NCBI GenBank assembly: GCA_031261005.1
Contig: JAISKF010000029.1
Location: 1-50,297, forward strand
DNA from: Enterobacteriaceae bacterium
GTDB taxonomy: Bacteria > Pseudomonadota > Gammaproteobacteria > Enterobacterales > Enterobacteriaceae
Reading direction: 5' to 3'
Length of the DNA: 50,297 nucleotides
Positions 8,728-18,074 of this stretch are shown here, one piece after another; the stretch's first letter is position 1, and each line of letters starts with the position of its first letter. The translations under genes were made by a program, and so were the position numbers. The notes beneath the pieces are model-generated. The model was not told the origin of the DNA and did not search any database. It saw nothing but the letters and a program-made list of their open reading frames with translations.

Positions 8728-10275
8728 ATGGCTGTTCCATTACCGCTTTCTTCTGCACCTACGGGAGCAGAGTACCTGCGTGCCGTGCTTTGCTCGCCGG
8801 TTTATGATGTGGCTCAAATCACGCCATTGCAGACCATGAACAAACTGTCTGCACGTTTAAATAACACCGTGTTAGTGAAACGTGAAGATCGCCAGCCAGT
8901 GCATAGTTTCAAGCTGCGCGGCGCGCACGCCATGATCGCCGGACTGAATGAACAGCAAAAAGCGCGCGGTGTGATTGCCGCATCAGCAGGCAATCATGCA
9001 CAAGGTGTCGCGCTTTCTGCGACCGGTTTAGGTATTCGCTCCTTAATTGTTATGCCGATGACCACACCAGACATCAAAGTTGATGCGGTGCGTGGTTTTG
9101 GCGGCGAAGTGCTGCTGCATGGGGCAAATTTTGATGAAGCGAAAGCCAAAGCTATTGAACTTTCTCAGCAGCAAGGCTATGTCTTTATCCCGCCGTTCGA
9201 TCACCCAGCCGTTATTGCAGGGCAAGGAACGATTGGCATGGAGCTGATCCAACAAGATGCCCGCATCGATCGCATCTTTGTTCCCGTTGGCGGCGGCGGT
9301 TTAGCTGCCGGAGTTGCGGTATTGATTAAACAGTTGATGCCAGAAATCAAAGTGATCGGCGTGGAAACCGAAGATTCTGCTTGTCTGGTCGCGGCGCTGA
9401 ATGCCGGTCAGCCCGTGGATCTGGATCGCGTCGGTTTGTTTGCTGATGGTGTGGCAGTAAAACGCATTGGCGATGAGACATTCCGCCTGTGCCGTGAATA
9501 TCTGGACGATGTGATCACCGTAGATAGCGATGCCATCTGTGCCGCAGTTAAAGACTTGTTTGAAGATGTGCGTGCTATTGCCGAACCATCAGGCGCGCTG
9601 GCACTTGCCGGATTGAAGAAATACGCACAGGAACACAATTTGCAGGGCGAACGCCTGACCTGCGTTTTGTCCGGCGCGAATTTAAACTTCCACAGCTTGC
9701 GTTACGTTTCAGAACGTTGTGAATTAGGCGAAAACCGCGAAGCGCTGTTGGCGGTGACGATTCCAGAGCAACAAGGCAGTTTCCTGAAATTCTGCCAACT
9801 GCTTGGCGGACGCTCAGTGACGGAATTTAACTATCGCTATTCTGGCGATAAAGAAGCCTGCATTTTTGTTGGTGTGCGGTTAAGCGGCGCGCCAACGGAA
9901 CGCCAAGAGATCATCAATGAACTGCATAGCGGCGGTTATCAGGTGGTTGATTTATCTGATGATGAAATGGCGAAACTGCATGTGCGTTATATGGTGGGCG
10001 GACGACCAGCCAAGCCATTAAGCGAACGTTTATACAGCTTTGAATTTCCAGAATCTGCTGGTGCATTGCTTAAATTCTTACAAACGCTGGGCGCATTCTG
10101 GAATATCTCCCTGTTCCATTATCGCAGCCACGGTACGGATTATGGCCGCGTGCTGGCAGCGTTTGAGCTGGCTGGGCATGATGCCGAATTTGAACAGCAT
10201 CTTGAACAACTCGGCTATGATTATCGCGATGAGACAAAGAATCCTGCATTCCGCTTTTTTCTTGCGGGAAAATAA
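8728..10275 (+). CDS. ilvA: Threonine deaminase (biosynthetic threonine ammonia-lyase)
   Basis: A 515-residue PLP enzyme converting threonine to 2-oxobutyrate, the committed step to isoleucine. The PLP lysine is K62 (HSFKLRGAHAM), with the SAGNHAQG and GGGGLAAG cofactor loops. The C-terminal part from about 330 holds the two ACT-like regulatory regions typical of the long, isoleucine-inhibited biosynthetic form. GGGAGG 8 bases upstream and the 5-bp gap to ilvD show that it ends the ilvGMEDA operon. In E. coli ilvY and ilvC follow; they are absent here. Confidence 0.97.
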   Translation: MAVPLPLSSAPTGAEYLRAVLCSPVYDVAQITPLQTMNKLSARLNNTVLVKREDRQPVHSFKLRGAHAMIAGLNEQQKARGVIAASAGNHAQGVALSATGLGIRSLIVMPMTTPDIKVDAVRGFGGEVLLHGANFDEAKAKAIELSQQQGYVFIPPFDHPAVIAGQGTIGMELIQQDARIDRIFVPVGGGGLAAGVAVLIKQLMPEIKVIGVETEDSACLVAALNAGQPVDLDRVGLFADGVAVKRIGDETFRLCREYLDDVITVDSDAICAAVKDLFEDVRAIAEPSGALALAGLKKYAQEHNLQGERLTCVLSGANLNFHSLRYVSERCELGENREALLAVTIPEQQGSFLKFCQLLGGRSVTEFNYRYSGDKEACIFVGVRLSGAPTERQEIINELHSGGYQVVDLSDDEMAKLHVRYMVGGRPAKPLSERLYSFEFPESAGALLKFLQTLGAFWNISLFHYRSHGTDYGRVLAAFELAGHDAEFEQHLEQLGYDYRDETKNPAFRFFLAGK

Positions 10276-10329
10276 CTTGTTAAAAGATAAGCTATTGTTC
10301 GCAGGTTCATCAATAAACAGGAAGTCGCT

Positions 10330-11022
10330 ATGACGAAGTTTAAAGGTTTCAGTCAGCAAGGTTTAACGTTTTTACAGGAAGTCAGAATCCACAATAGTAA
10401 AGAGTGGTTTGATGAGAATCGCCATATCTATGATGAACAAATTCTGACGCCGTTTCGCTGCCTGGTGGACGATCTCAGCCAAAGTATGCTGATGATTGAC
10501 GAAGAGTTTGAAATTCGTCCCGCCATTGGTAAAACCCTCTCCAGAATCCATCGCGATACCCGATTCAGTCATGATAAATCCCGCTATCGCAGCCGTATGT
10601 GGCTGACATTTAAACGTCATAGTAAAGACTGGAAAGAGTCACCGGCTTATTTCTTTGAAATTGCGCCGGATTTTTATCGTTACGGACTCGGTTATTACAA
10701 TGCCGGTAAACAAACGATGGATTTGCTGCGTTTGCTGATGCGTACTGAACCAAAAGAATTTTTAGCCGTAGCAAAATGCTGCAAATCGCCGTTTGAATTA
10801 GACGGAGAAAGCTATAAACGCCCGCTGGTGAAAGAGCAGGACGCGAAAATCGCCAATTGGTATAACCGCAAAAGTTTCGCAGTGATGACAACCAGCCAAG
10901 AGATGGAAAAGCTGTTCAGCGAGAACTTACTCACTGAACTGGAACAGGGCTTTAAACAACTGGCACCGCTTTATCACTATTTGATGCGAGTGGAAGTGAT
11001 GAAACGAAATCCAGATGAATAG
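10330..11022 (+). CDS. DUF2461 family protein of unknown function
   Basis: A 230-residue protein with the marks of the DUF2461 (TIGR02453) family: GLTFLQEVRIHNSKEWFDENR near the N-terminus and IHRDTRFSHDKSRYR in the middle. No signal peptide or membrane segment is visible. AGGAAG lies 7 bases before the start at 10319-10324. It follows ilvA by 54 bp without a terminator, so read-through from the ilv operon is possible, though it is not part of the pathway. The biochemical role of the family is not established. Confidence 0.85.
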   Translation: MTKFKGFSQQGLTFLQEVRIHNSKEWFDENRHIYDEQILTPFRCLVDDLSQSMLMIDEEFEIRPAIGKTLSRIHRDTRFSHDKSRYRSRMWLTFKRHSKDWKESPAYFFEIAPDFYRYGLGYYNAGKQTMDLLRLLMRTEPKEFLAVAKCCKSPFELDGESYKRPLVKEQDAKIANWYNRKSFAVMTTSQEMEKLFSENLLTELEQGFKQLAPLYHYLMRVEVMKRNPDE

Positions 11023-11050
11023 CAGGGGAATCATCGGGTTATGGTTTAAC

Positions 11051-11150
11051 GGGCGGTTAACAACCGCCCCTACGAAAAACGGGCGATAACACGAAAACCG
11101 TAGGGGCGGCAATCTGCCGCCCGTGAATTTACCTCGTTGTTAATTCGGGC
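11051..11150 (+). repeat. Composite palindromic repeat (GGCGGCAATCTGCCGCC family)
   Basis: Two hairpins: GGGCGGTTAACAACCGCCC at 11051-11069 and GGGCGGCAATCTGCCGCCC at 11104-11122, with GTAGGGGCGG-type flanks. The second part recurs at 24333-24398 and, inverted, at 29287-29330. It looks like a REP-type non-coding repeat. It occupies the middle of the 360-bp gap 11023-11382; the rest holds the promoter described next and nothing else that I recognise. Confidence 0.8.
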
Positions 11151-11303
11151 GACAGCTTGTTTCGTAGGTTAATCCCCCATGACATATCTCATATCGCCTT
11201 AAAGACTGATTACCGAAACAGAGGAGGCAATAAAAAATCATATCGATAATGACAATTAAAATAACGTCTGAATTTACCTTTCATTCTGCAATTTTTGCAA
11301 AAA

Positions 11304-11335
11304 TTGACAGCTATCCTGCTATCTTTATATATAAT
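11304..11335 (+). promoter_or_regulatory. Candidate sigma-70 promoter of the lipoprotein operon
   Basis: A perfect -35 box TTGACA at 11304-11309 is followed at 16-18 bases by overlapping TATATA-type -10 boxes (11326-11335). It lies about 50 bases before the first lipoprotein gene and is the only strong promoter-like sequence in the gap. Confidence 0.55.
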
Positions 11336-11382
11336 AATGTCCCCCCTCTGTTATTTAATTACATTTAGGATAAATTTATTAA

Positions 11383-12063
11383 ATGGGCAAAAATATCATT
11401 TTAATTCCTGCCGTTGCAGTAATGATGGCAACGCTGTTAGCGGGTTGTGCAACGGAGTCCTCTCATTCTGTTGAGGTTGATAAAGTTGCTTCTTATAACG
11501 TTCCTTACAACGGTCAGAAAAGTGCTATTTCAGTAGGTAAGTTTGATAACCGTTCAAGTTATATGAATGGCATATTTTCTGATGGTGTTGATCGCTTAGG
11601 TAATCAATCTAAAACCATTTTAATCACCCACTTACAGCAAACCGGGCGATTTAATGTATTAGATCGTACCAATATGGACGAAATAAAAACCGAAGCAGCG
11701 ATTAAAGGAAAACAACAAACGCTTAAAGGCGCTGGTTATGTTATTACCGGTGATGTGACGGAGTTCGGTCGTAAAGAAGTTGGTGATCACCAGCTATTTG
11801 GTATTTTAGGGCGCGGTAAACAACAAATCGCTTATACTAAAGTCAGTCTTAATGTTGTTGATGTACAGACTTCCGAAGTGGTTTTTTCAGCACAAGGCGC
11901 TGGAGAATATGAACTATCAAACCGTGAAATTTTAGGTTTCGGCGGTACAGCCAGCTACGATCCCACACTAAACGGCAAAGTTCTCGATTTAGCTATCCGT
12001 GAAGCGGTGAATAATTTAGTGACCGGTATTGAGAATGGCGCGTGGAAGCCAGTACAACAATAA
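11383..12063 (+). CDS. CsgG/HfaB family outer-membrane lipoprotein
   Basis: A 226-residue lipoprotein. The signal peptide ends in the lipobox LLAGC with the acylated cysteine at C22, and Ser rather than Asp follows at position +4, so outer-membrane sorting is likely. The body resembles the CsgG family: SVGKFDNRSSY, LLQQTGRFNVLDRTN-like and YVITGDVTEFG segments. CsgG itself forms the curli export pore, but most relatives in this three-gene arrangement are uncharacterised. No curli genes are seen here. It heads a three-gene operon with a DUF4810 and a DUF799 (GNA1162) lipoprotein, a set known from Neisseria and other proteobacteria. Confidence 0.85.
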   Translation: MGKNIILIPAVAVMMATLLAGCATESSHSVEVDKVASYNVPYNGQKSAISVGKFDNRSSYMNGIFSDGVDRLGNQSKTILITHLQQTGRFNVLDRTNMDEIKTEAAIKGKQQTLKGAGYVITGDVTEFGRKEVGDHQLFGILGRGKQQIAYTKVSLNVVDVQTSEVVFSAQGAGEYELSNREILGFGGTASYDPTLNGKVLDLAIREAVNNLVTGIENGAWKPVQQ

Positions 12064-12086
12064 GAATCATTATCTAAGTGAATATA

Positions 12087-12446
12087 ATGAAATTGAAAAA
12101 TAGCATCATCACTCTGCTGGTTGTTTTGTTTTTAGGTGGTTGCGCGCAGCCATCTAAAAATCTTTATTATTGGGGCGATTATCAAAATACTGTCTACCGA
12201 TATTATCAATCAGATAAAGTTGCGCCTGAACAGCAAATCGCCTCTTTACAAGAAGTGGTTGAAAAATCTAAAGCGACTAATTTACCTGTTCCGCCAGGAT
12301 TACATGCTCATTTAGGCATGTTATATAGCAATACTGGTCACTCGGAATTAGCGATAACCGAATTTGGTTTGGAAAAATCGTTATTTCCAGAATCAGCCGT
12401 TTTTATGGATTCTTTAATTAATAAAAGTAAAGGGAGCAAAAAATGA
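12087..12446 (+). CDS. DUF4810 family lipoprotein
   Basis: A small lipoprotein of 119 residues with lipobox FLGGC (cysteine at C19). The mature part has a YYWGDYQNTVYRYY segment and then TPR-like helices (HLGMLYSNTGHSELAITEF), as in DUF4810 proteins. I start it at the ATG at 12087, which has AAGTG at 12076-12080 as a weak ribosome site; a GTG at 12078 in frame would add three residues. The stop overlaps the next start by 4 bases (ATGA), so the two are translationally coupled. The function is unknown. Confidence 0.82.
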   Translation: MKLKNSIITLLVVLFLGGCAQPSKNLYYWGDYQNTVYRYYQSDKVAPEQQIASLQEVVEKSKATNLPVPPGLHAHLGMLYSNTGHSELAITEFGLEKSLFPESAVFMDSLINKSKGSKK

Positions 12447-13096
12447 AACGGATTATTGCTGTCTTTGGTTTATTCGCTACGTTATTGCTGACGGGTTGTG
12501 TGCAACCAACTTCCTATGATTATTCTGCGTTTAAACAATATAAACCGAAAAGTATCTTGGTGGTGTTACCGCAAAATAATTCACCGGATATTAACGCCAG
12601 TCATAGTGTGTTAGCGCAAGCAACACGTCCTTTAGCGGAATCGGGTTATTACGTCTTTCCGGTTGCTGTTGTCGATGAAATGTTCAAGCAAAACGGCGTG
12701 ACAAACAGCAGTGATATTCAAGCAATTAATCCTGCAAAACTGAAAGAAATTTTTAACGCCGATAGCGCTCTGTACATTACCGTAACGAGCTACGGCACTG
12801 CTTATCAGATTATCAACAGTGATACCCGCGTTACCGCTAATGCAAAATTAGTTGATTTGGCATCAGGAACGACATTATGGAGCGGTTCTGCCACTGCATC
12901 TTCTACTGAGGGTGATTCCTATTCTGATGGTTGGATGGTATTGATTAATGCGGCAATTACTCAAATAACCAGTACCATATCTGATAAAAGCTACCAGATT
13001 GCAGGTATCGCGACTTCCCGCTTGCTAAGTGCTAACAACCAGAATGGTATTCTTTATGGTCCGCGCTCACCGCAATACGGGCATGATGCACAGTAA
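12443..13096 (+). CDS. DUF799 / GNA1162 family lipoprotein
   Basis: A 217-residue lipoprotein with lipobox LLTGC (C19) and AGGGAG 6 bases before the start. Segments such as [19 protein letters not shown] and [15 protein letters not shown] are typical of the GNA1162 family, first studied as a meningococcal surface antigen, whose fold resembles the N-terminal domain of TolB. It is the last gene of the lipoprotein operon and is followed by a terminator. A role in an envelope complex with its two neighbours is inferred from conserved co-occurrence. Confidence 0.85.
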   Translation: MKRIIAVFGLFATLLLTGCVQPTSYDYSAFKQYKPKSILVVLPQNNSPDINASHSVLAQATRPLAESGYYVFPVAVVDEMFKQNGVTNSSDIQAINPAKLKEIFNADSALYITVTSYGTAYQIINSDTRVTANAKLVDLASGTTLWSGSATASSTEGDSYSDGWMVLINAAITQITSTISDKSYQIAGIATSRLLSANNQNGILYGPRSPQYGHDAQ

Positions 13097-13140
13097 CCAA
13101 GAAAATCTCATTAAAATGTAATGTTCGGTTATTCGTTGAA

Positions 13141-13175
13141 AAAATTGCTATTAAGAAATTAATGGCAATTTTTTT
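13141..13175 (+). terminator. Intrinsic terminator of the lipoprotein operon
   Basis: A 14-bp stem AAAATTGCTATTAA/TTAATGGCAATTTT (one G-T pair) around a GAAA tetraloop, running into a T run. It separates the lipoprotein operon from glmU and also shows that the open frame upstream of the glmU start is not coding. Confidence 0.9.
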
Positions 13176-13287
13176 ATTTTTAATCGTATGCTATAAGGCT
13201 CATCGGTCATTCTTTTATCAAAAAAAAGTAGCAATTTTCATTCTAAACGGGTTTACTTTCGCCAATTCATTTTCTAGCGAGTTGTTT

Positions 13288-14658
13288 ATGTCACAATCTC
13301 AACTTAGCGTTGTGATCCTTGCCGCAGGCAAAGGGACACGCATGTATTCAGACCTTCCTAAAGTGCTGCATCTATTGGCAGGAAAACCAATGGTTCAGCA
13401 TGTTATCGACACCGCATCTAAATTAGGCGCGCAGCAGGTTAACGTGGTTTATGGTCACGGCGGTGATTTACTGAAACAAACGTTAGACGGGCAGCCGATC
13501 AACTGGGTTTTGCAAGCTGAACAGTTGGGTACGGGTCACGCAATGCAGCAGGCAGCCCCTTTCTTTGCTGATGATGAAAATGTATTGATGTTATACGGTG
13601 ATGTGCCATTGATTGCGGAAGATACGCTGCGCCGTTTAATTGAAGCCAAGCCAGCAGGCGGCATTGGTTTGCTAACCGTGAAACTTGATGATCCAAGCGG
13701 ATATGGTCGTATTGTGCGTCAAAACGATCAGGTTGTTAGCATTGTTGAACACAAAGACGCCACACCGCAACAGCATAAAATCAATGAGATCAACACCGGA
13801 ATTCTGGTCGCCAGTGGTAAAGATTTAAAACGTTGGTTAAGTCAGCTCAATAACAGTAATGCACAGGGTGAATACTACATCACCGACATTATTGGTCTGG
13901 CTCATAACGAGGGCAATCGCATTGCTGCTGTTCACCCGTCGCGTTTAAGCGAAGTTGAGGGCGTGAATAATCGCCTGCAACTTTCCCGTTTAGAGCGCGT
14001 TTATCAATCAGAACAAGCTGAACGTTTATTGCTGGCGGGTGTGATGCTGATCGATCCGGCGCGTTTTGATTTGCGCGGTGAATTGGTTCACGGGCGTGAT
14101 GTGGTGATCGATACCAATGTCATTATTGAAGGTCGCGTTGTGCTGGGTGATCGCGTGCGTATCGAAAGCGGCTGCGTACTGAAAAATTGTGTTATTGGTA
14201 ATGACAGCATCGTTAGCCCTTACAGCGTAATTGAAGATTCAACACTTGGCGTTGGCTGTACAGTCGGTCCGTTTGCACGCTTGCGTCCGGGTGCGGATCT
14301 GCAAGATGAAGCGCATGTCGGCAACTTCGTTGAAATCAAAAAAGCGCGTTTGGGTAAAGGCTCGAAAGCCGGTCATTTATCCTATTTAGGTGATGCAGAA
14401 ATCGGTGATCGCGTTAATATTGGTGCAGGCACAATCACTTGCAACTACGATGGCGCGAATAAATATAAAACCATTATTGGTGATGATGTGTTTGTGGGTT
14501 CTGACACCCAATTAGTAGCGCCGGTTAGCGTCGCTAACGGCGCAACGATTGGAGCCGGTACTACCGTGACACGCAATATTGCGGAAGATGAGCTGGTGGT
14601 CAGCCGTGTAAAACAAAAACATGTGACTGGCTGGCAGCGTCCGGTAAAGAAAAAGTAA
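13288..14658 (+). CDS. glmU: Bifunctional GlcNAc-1-P uridyltransferase / GlcN-1-P acetyltransferase
   Basis: A 456-residue protein, exactly the E. coli length. The N-terminal domain has the nucleotidyltransferase loop LAAGKGTR at 11-18. The C-terminal half (from about 250) is a left-handed beta-helix of hexapeptide repeats that carries acetyltransferase activity. Together they make UDP-GlcNAc for peptidoglycan and LPS. The start at 13288 ([14 protein letters not shown]) is set by homology; the frame is open to 13162 but that part overlaps a terminator. In E. coli the atp operon precedes glmU; here the lipoprotein operon does. Confidence 0.97.
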   Translation: MSQSQLSVVILAAGKGTRMYSDLPKVLHLLAGKPMVQHVIDTASKLGAQQVNVVYGHGGDLLKQTLDGQPINWVLQAEQLGTGHAMQQAAPFFADDENVLMLYGDVPLIAEDTLRRLIEAKPAGGIGLLTVKLDDPSGYGRIVRQNDQVVSIVEHKDATPQQHKINEINTGILVASGKDLKRWLSQLNNSNAQGEYYITDIIGLAHNEGNRIAAVHPSRLSEVEGVNNRLQLSRLERVYQSEQAERLLLAGVMLIDPARFDLRGELVHGRDVVIDTNVIIEGRVVLGDRVRIESGCVLKNCVIGNDSIVSPYSVIEDSTLGVGCTVGPFARLRPGADLQDEAHVGNFVEIKKARLGKGSKAGHLSYLGDAEIGDRVNIGAGTITCNYDGANKYKTIIGDDVFVGSDTQLVAPVSVANGATIGAGTTVTRNIAEDELVVSRVKQKHVTGWQRPVKKK

Positions 14659-14684
14659 ATTAAAGCAAATATAATGAATAGAAT

Positions 14685-14724
14685 ACTGCCAGCTCTGTAG
14701 AATAATGGGCTGGTAGTAATTTTT
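14685..14724 (+). terminator. Likely intrinsic terminator or processing hairpin between glmU and glmS
   Basis: A 9-bp stem ACTGCCAGC/GCTGGTAGT (one G-T pair) with a 15-base loop, followed by AATTTTT. It lies 26 bases after glmU and would reduce read-through into glmS. In E. coli the glmUS transcript is cut by RNase E in this gap. Confidence 0.6.
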
Positions 14725-14908
14725 GCGTCAGTGTGTTTTGCCATCACCCTTTTTATGAATAAAGGGCGTTATAAAATAAAGAGTGATAGCAAAACATAAT
14801 AATCCCCAACTCTACAGGCTCGGGGAAGCCGGAAAAAACCGGTAAACAAAGGTCAAGGGCATCGCAGAGTCAGGAAAACCTCCGGCTCTTAAATCAGGAA
14901 TAGAAACG
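14725..14908 (+). promoter_or_regulatory. glmS leader region, possible GlmZ-type control
   Basis: A 184-bp untranslated stretch before glmS with local hairpins such as GCCGG/CCGGT at about 14828-14843 and a GAG/CTC arm bracketing AACCTCCGG near the ribosome site. In E. coli the sRNA GlmZ opens an inhibitory hairpin in the glmS leader. A similar role here is inferred from position only; I cannot show the pairing. Confidence 0.3.
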
Positions 14909-16744
14909 ATGTGTGGAATTGTTGGTGCAGTAGCACAGCGAGATGTAGCTGAAATATTATTAGAGGGTTTACGTCGTCTTGAGTATCGCGGATATGATTC
15001 TGCGGGGCTGGCGGTGGTTGATGAAGCGCATAACTTACAGCGCATTCGTCGTCTGGGTAAAGTGAAAATGCTCAGTGACGCCGTTGATGAACACCCTCTG
15101 TCGGGCGGTACAGGTATCGCGCATACCCGCTGGGCAACGCATGGCGAACCGTCAGAAAATAACGCTCACCCTCATGAATCTGGTTTTATTGCGGTAGTGC
15201 ATAACGGCATTATCGAAAACTACGAATCTCTGCGTGATGAATTAGTAGCGAAAGGCTACGTATTCACCTCCGAAACCGATACCGAAGTTATCGCTCACTT
15301 AGTACATGAAGAGCTGAAAAATCACAGTGAACTCAGCCTGCTGGAAGCCGTACAGCGCGTATTGAAAGTGTTGCGCGGTGCTTACGGCACGGTCATTATG
15401 GATCGCCGTAATCCTGACATCTTAGTTGCTGCCCGTTCTGGCAGCCCAATGGTTATCGGTTTAGGTTTAGGTGAAAACTTCATTGCCTCCGACCAACTGG
15501 CGCTGTTGCCGGTAACTCGCCGCTTTATTTATATGGAAGAGGGTGATGTTGCCGAAGTTACTCGCCGTTCTGTCACTATTTTTGATAAAACAGGCGCGCT
15601 GGTGGATCGCCCGTCAATTGAATCTACCAGTCAGTATGATGCCGGTGATAAAGGCATTTACCGCCATTACATGCAAAAAGAGATTTACGAACAACCGCTG
15701 GCGATAAAAAACACCCTTGAGGGACGCATTAATCACGGTTTAGTCAACCTTGATGAACTCGGTCCGTCAGCCATCGAATTGCTGGAAAAAGTGCAGCATA
15801 TCCAGATCGTTGCCTGCGGCACGTCTTATCATGCCGGTATGGTTGCCCGTTATTGGTTTGAAGCTCTTGCTGGCATTCCTTGCGATATTGAAATCGCCTC
15901 TGAATTCCGCTATCGCAAACCTGCAATGCGTAAAGGCAGCTTATTGTTAACTTTGTCTCAATCAGGTGAAACCGCAGATACCTTAGCAGCGTTGCGTTTA
16001 TCCAAAGAGTTAGGTTATTTAGGTTCTGTGGCGATTTGTAACGTACACGGTTCTTCGCTGGTACGTGAATCGGATATTTCGCTGATGACTCGTGCAGGCG
16101 CAGAAATCGGCGTGGCATCAACTAAAGCCTTTACGACTCAGTTAACGGTACTGTTACTGCTGGTGGCGCGTATTGGTCGCTTACATGGTATGCCGGAGCA
16201 AGCAGAGAAAGATATTATTCACGCTCTGCAAGCACTGCCAAATCGTATCGATCAAATGCTGTTGCTGGATAACGCTATTGAAGCACTGGCAGAAGATTTC
16301 TCAGAAAAACGCAATGCGCTGTTCCTGGGTCGCGGCGAACAATATCCAATCGCAATGGAAGGCGCGTTAAAGCTAAAAGAGATCTCCTACATTCACGCCG
16401 AAGCCTACGCTGCTGGTGAGTTGAAACACGGTCCATTAGCGCTAATCGATGCCGATATGCCAGTTATCGTCGTTGCACCAAATAATGAATTGTTAGAAAA
16501 ACTGAAATCCAATATCGAAGAAGTCCGCGCACGCGGCGGTCAGCTTTATGTCTTCGCATCAGAAGATGCCGGATTCAGCAACGCAGAGGGCATGACCATC
16601 ATTCCTCTGCCGTATGTGGAAGAGATAACCGCCCCGATTTTCTACACAATCCCGCTGCAACTACTCTCTTATCACGTATCGTTAATCAAAGGTACTGATG
16701 TAGACCAACCGCGTAATCTGGCGAAATCGGTGACGGTTGAGTAA
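14909..16744 (+). CDS. glmS: Glutamine--fructose-6-phosphate aminotransferase
   Basis: A 611-residue enzyme (E. coli 609) making glucosamine-6-phosphate from fructose-6-phosphate and glutamine, the first step of the hexosamine pathway. The N-terminal class II glutaminase starts MCGIVGAV with nucleophile C2 after Met removal. Two SIS domains follow (about 290-430 and 460-600), ending in the usual [13 protein letters not shown] tail. AGGA lies 10 bases upstream. It pairs with glmU and ends at a strong terminator. Confidence 0.97.
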   Translation: MCGIVGAVAQRDVAEILLEGLRRLEYRGYDSAGLAVVDEAHNLQRIRRLGKVKMLSDAVDEHPLSGGTGIAHTRWATHGEPSENNAHPHESGFIAVVHNGIIENYESLRDELVAKGYVFTSETDTEVIAHLVHEELKNHSELSLLEAVQRVLKVLRGAYGTVIMDRRNPDILVAARSGSPMVIGLGLGENFIASDQLALLPVTRRFIYMEEGDVAEVTRRSVTIFDKTGALVDRPSIESTSQYDAGDKGIYRHYMQKEIYEQPLAIKNTLEGRINHGLVNLDELGPSAIELLEKVQHIQIVACGTSYHAGMVARYWFEALAGIPCDIEIASEFRYRKPAMRKGSLLLTLSQSGETADTLAALRLSKELGYLGSVAICNVHGSSLVRESDISLMTRAGAEIGVASTKAFTTQLTVLLLLVARIGRLHGMPEQAEKDIIHALQALPNRIDQMLLLDNAIEALAEDFSEKRNALFLGRGEQYPIAMEGALKLKEISYIHAEAYAAGELKHGPLALIDADMPVIVVAPNNELLEKLKSNIEEVRARGGQLYVFASEDAGFSNAEGMTIIPLPYVEEITAPIFYTIPLQLLSYHVSLIKGTDVDQPRNLAKSVTVE

Positions 16745-16777
16745 CGGTTATTGATAAATAACAAGATGTTGTTTAAC

Positions 16778-16807
16778 AAAGCCTCTTAATTTATTAAGGG
16801 GCTTTTT
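16778..16807 (+). terminator. Intrinsic terminator of glmS
   Basis: An 11-bp stem AAGCCTCTTAA/TTAAGGGGCTT with one G-T pair and a 4-base loop, followed by TTTTT. It lies 34 bases after the glmS stop. Confidence 0.9.
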
Positions 16808-16853
16808 CACATCTGGTATCCCAAACATCTTCCAATTTCCCCCTAAATCCACC

Positions 16854-16906
16854 CTGTCATAAAACTGCAACAAACCTGACATTATACTGTCACCGAACCG
16901 TCTTAT
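16854..16906 (+). promoter_or_regulatory. Tandem Pho boxes and promoter of pstSCAB-phoU
   Basis: Two 18-base PhoB sites, CTGTCATAAAACTGCAAC (16854-16871) and CTGACATTATACTGTCAC (16876-16893), fit the consensus CTGTCAT-4-CTGTCAY. Their starts are 22 bases apart, two helical turns. A -10-like TCTTAT follows at 16901-16906, so the second box takes the place of the -35, as in PhoB-activated promoters. Confidence 0.88.
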
Positions 16907-16977
16907 CGTTTTCTGCGTACTCATCACCAGTCTGATTATTAACGAAACAGAACCAACTAATTCCTTTAGGAGGAATG

Positions 16978-18018
16978 ATGAAACTGATACGTACAACTCT
17001 TGCTTACGGTATTGCTGCCGCGATTTCACTTAGCGTGATGTCAGCTTTTGCCGCTGAAAATATTACCGGTGCCGGAGCTACTTTCCCTGCGCCGGTTTAT
17101 GCTAAATGGGCAGATGGCTATCAAAAAGAGAGCGGTGACAATATTAATTATCAGGGCATCGGATCGTCCGGCGGCGTGAAGCAAATTAATGCTAATACCG
17201 TTGATTTCGGCGCGTCAGATGCTCCGCTTGATGATGAGCGTTTAGCGAAAGAAAACTTATTTCAGTTTCCAACCGTGATCGGCGGTGTTGTGATGGCGGT
17301 TCACGTTCCGGGGATTAAATCCGGTGAATTGACGCTGGACGGCAAAACGCTGGGTGATATTTATCTCGGTACAGTTAAAAAATGGAATGATCCGGCGATT
17401 GTAAAACTGAATCCAAAAGCGAAGCTGCCGGATCTCGACATCGCTGTTGTGCGCCGTGCTGATGGTTCTGGTACTTCTTTCGTCTTTACCAGCTATTTAG
17501 CCAAAGTAAGCGCTGACTGGAAAGATAAAGTCGGTGTCGGTTCAACGGTGAAATGGCCAGTCGGTGTCGGCGGTAAAGGCAATGATGGTATCGCCGCTTT
17601 TGTTCAGCGTTTACCTGGTTCGATCGGCTACGTTGAGTACGCTTACGCCAAACAGAATAATCTGGCTTACACCAAACTGATTTCCGCTGATGGCGAAGCT
17701 GTCAGCCCAACGCAAGAAGCATTCAGCGCAGCGGCATCAGGTGTGGACTGGTCAAAATCATTCGCCCAAGATTTGACCTTCCAGCAAGGTAAAAACGCAT
17801 GGCCGATCACCTCAACCACATTCATTCTGGTACACAAAACTCAGCAAGATGCTAAACGCGGTAGCGCCGTGTTGAAGTTCTTTGACTGGAGCTACAACAA
17901 AGGCGGCACATTGGCGAAAGATCTGGATTATGCCGTGCTGCCGAATTCTGTTATCGAACAAGTCCGCGCGGCATGGAAAACGCAGATTAAAGATAGCAGC
18001 GGTAAAGCAATTTATTAA
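16978..18018 (+). CDS. pstS: Phosphate ABC transporter periplasmic binding protein
   Basis: A 346-residue high-affinity phosphate-binding protein, the same length as E. coli PstS. A signal peptide ends at about AFA|AEN, and the mature part begins [18 protein letters not shown]. Phosphate-binding segments GSSGG and RADGSGTS are present. I choose the second of two adjacent ATGs because AGGAGG at 16968-16973 is only 1 base from the first and 4 from the second. It heads the pst operon, and a strong hairpin follows it. Confidence 0.96.
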   Translation: MKLIRTTLAYGIAAAISLSVMSAFAAENITGAGATFPAPVYAKWADGYQKESGDNINYQGIGSSGGVKQINANTVDFGASDAPLDDERLAKENLFQFPTVIGGVVMAVHVPGIKSGELTLDGKTLGDIYLGTVKKWNDPAIVKLNPKAKLPDLDIAVVRRADGSGTSFVFTSYLAKVSADWKDKVGVGSTVKWPVGVGGKGNDGIAAFVQRLPGSIGYVEYAYAKQNNLAYTKLISADGEAVSPTQEAFSAAASGVDWSKSFAQDLTFQQGKNAWPITSTTFILVHKTQQDAKRGSAVLKFFDWSYNKGGTLAKDLDYAVLPNSVIEQVRAAWKTQIKDSSGKAIY

Positions 18019-18030
18019 TTGATTGATATT

Positions 18031-18054
18031 AATTCCCCTCAATGGAGGGGAATT
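18031..18054 (+). other. Perfect intercistronic hairpin between pstS and pstC
   Basis: A 10-bp perfect stem AATTCCCCTC/GAGGGGAATT with loop AATG, not followed by a T run. This position and form fit an mRNA 3'-end stabiliser or partial terminator that keeps pstS expression above that of the membrane genes. Confidence 0.7.
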
Positions 18055-18074
18055 ATGACCTAAAGAGAAACGCA

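Noticed and set aside
13162..13287. N-terminal extension of glmU
   Set aside because: It begins inside an intrinsic terminator. GlmU proteins start at the position of 13288.
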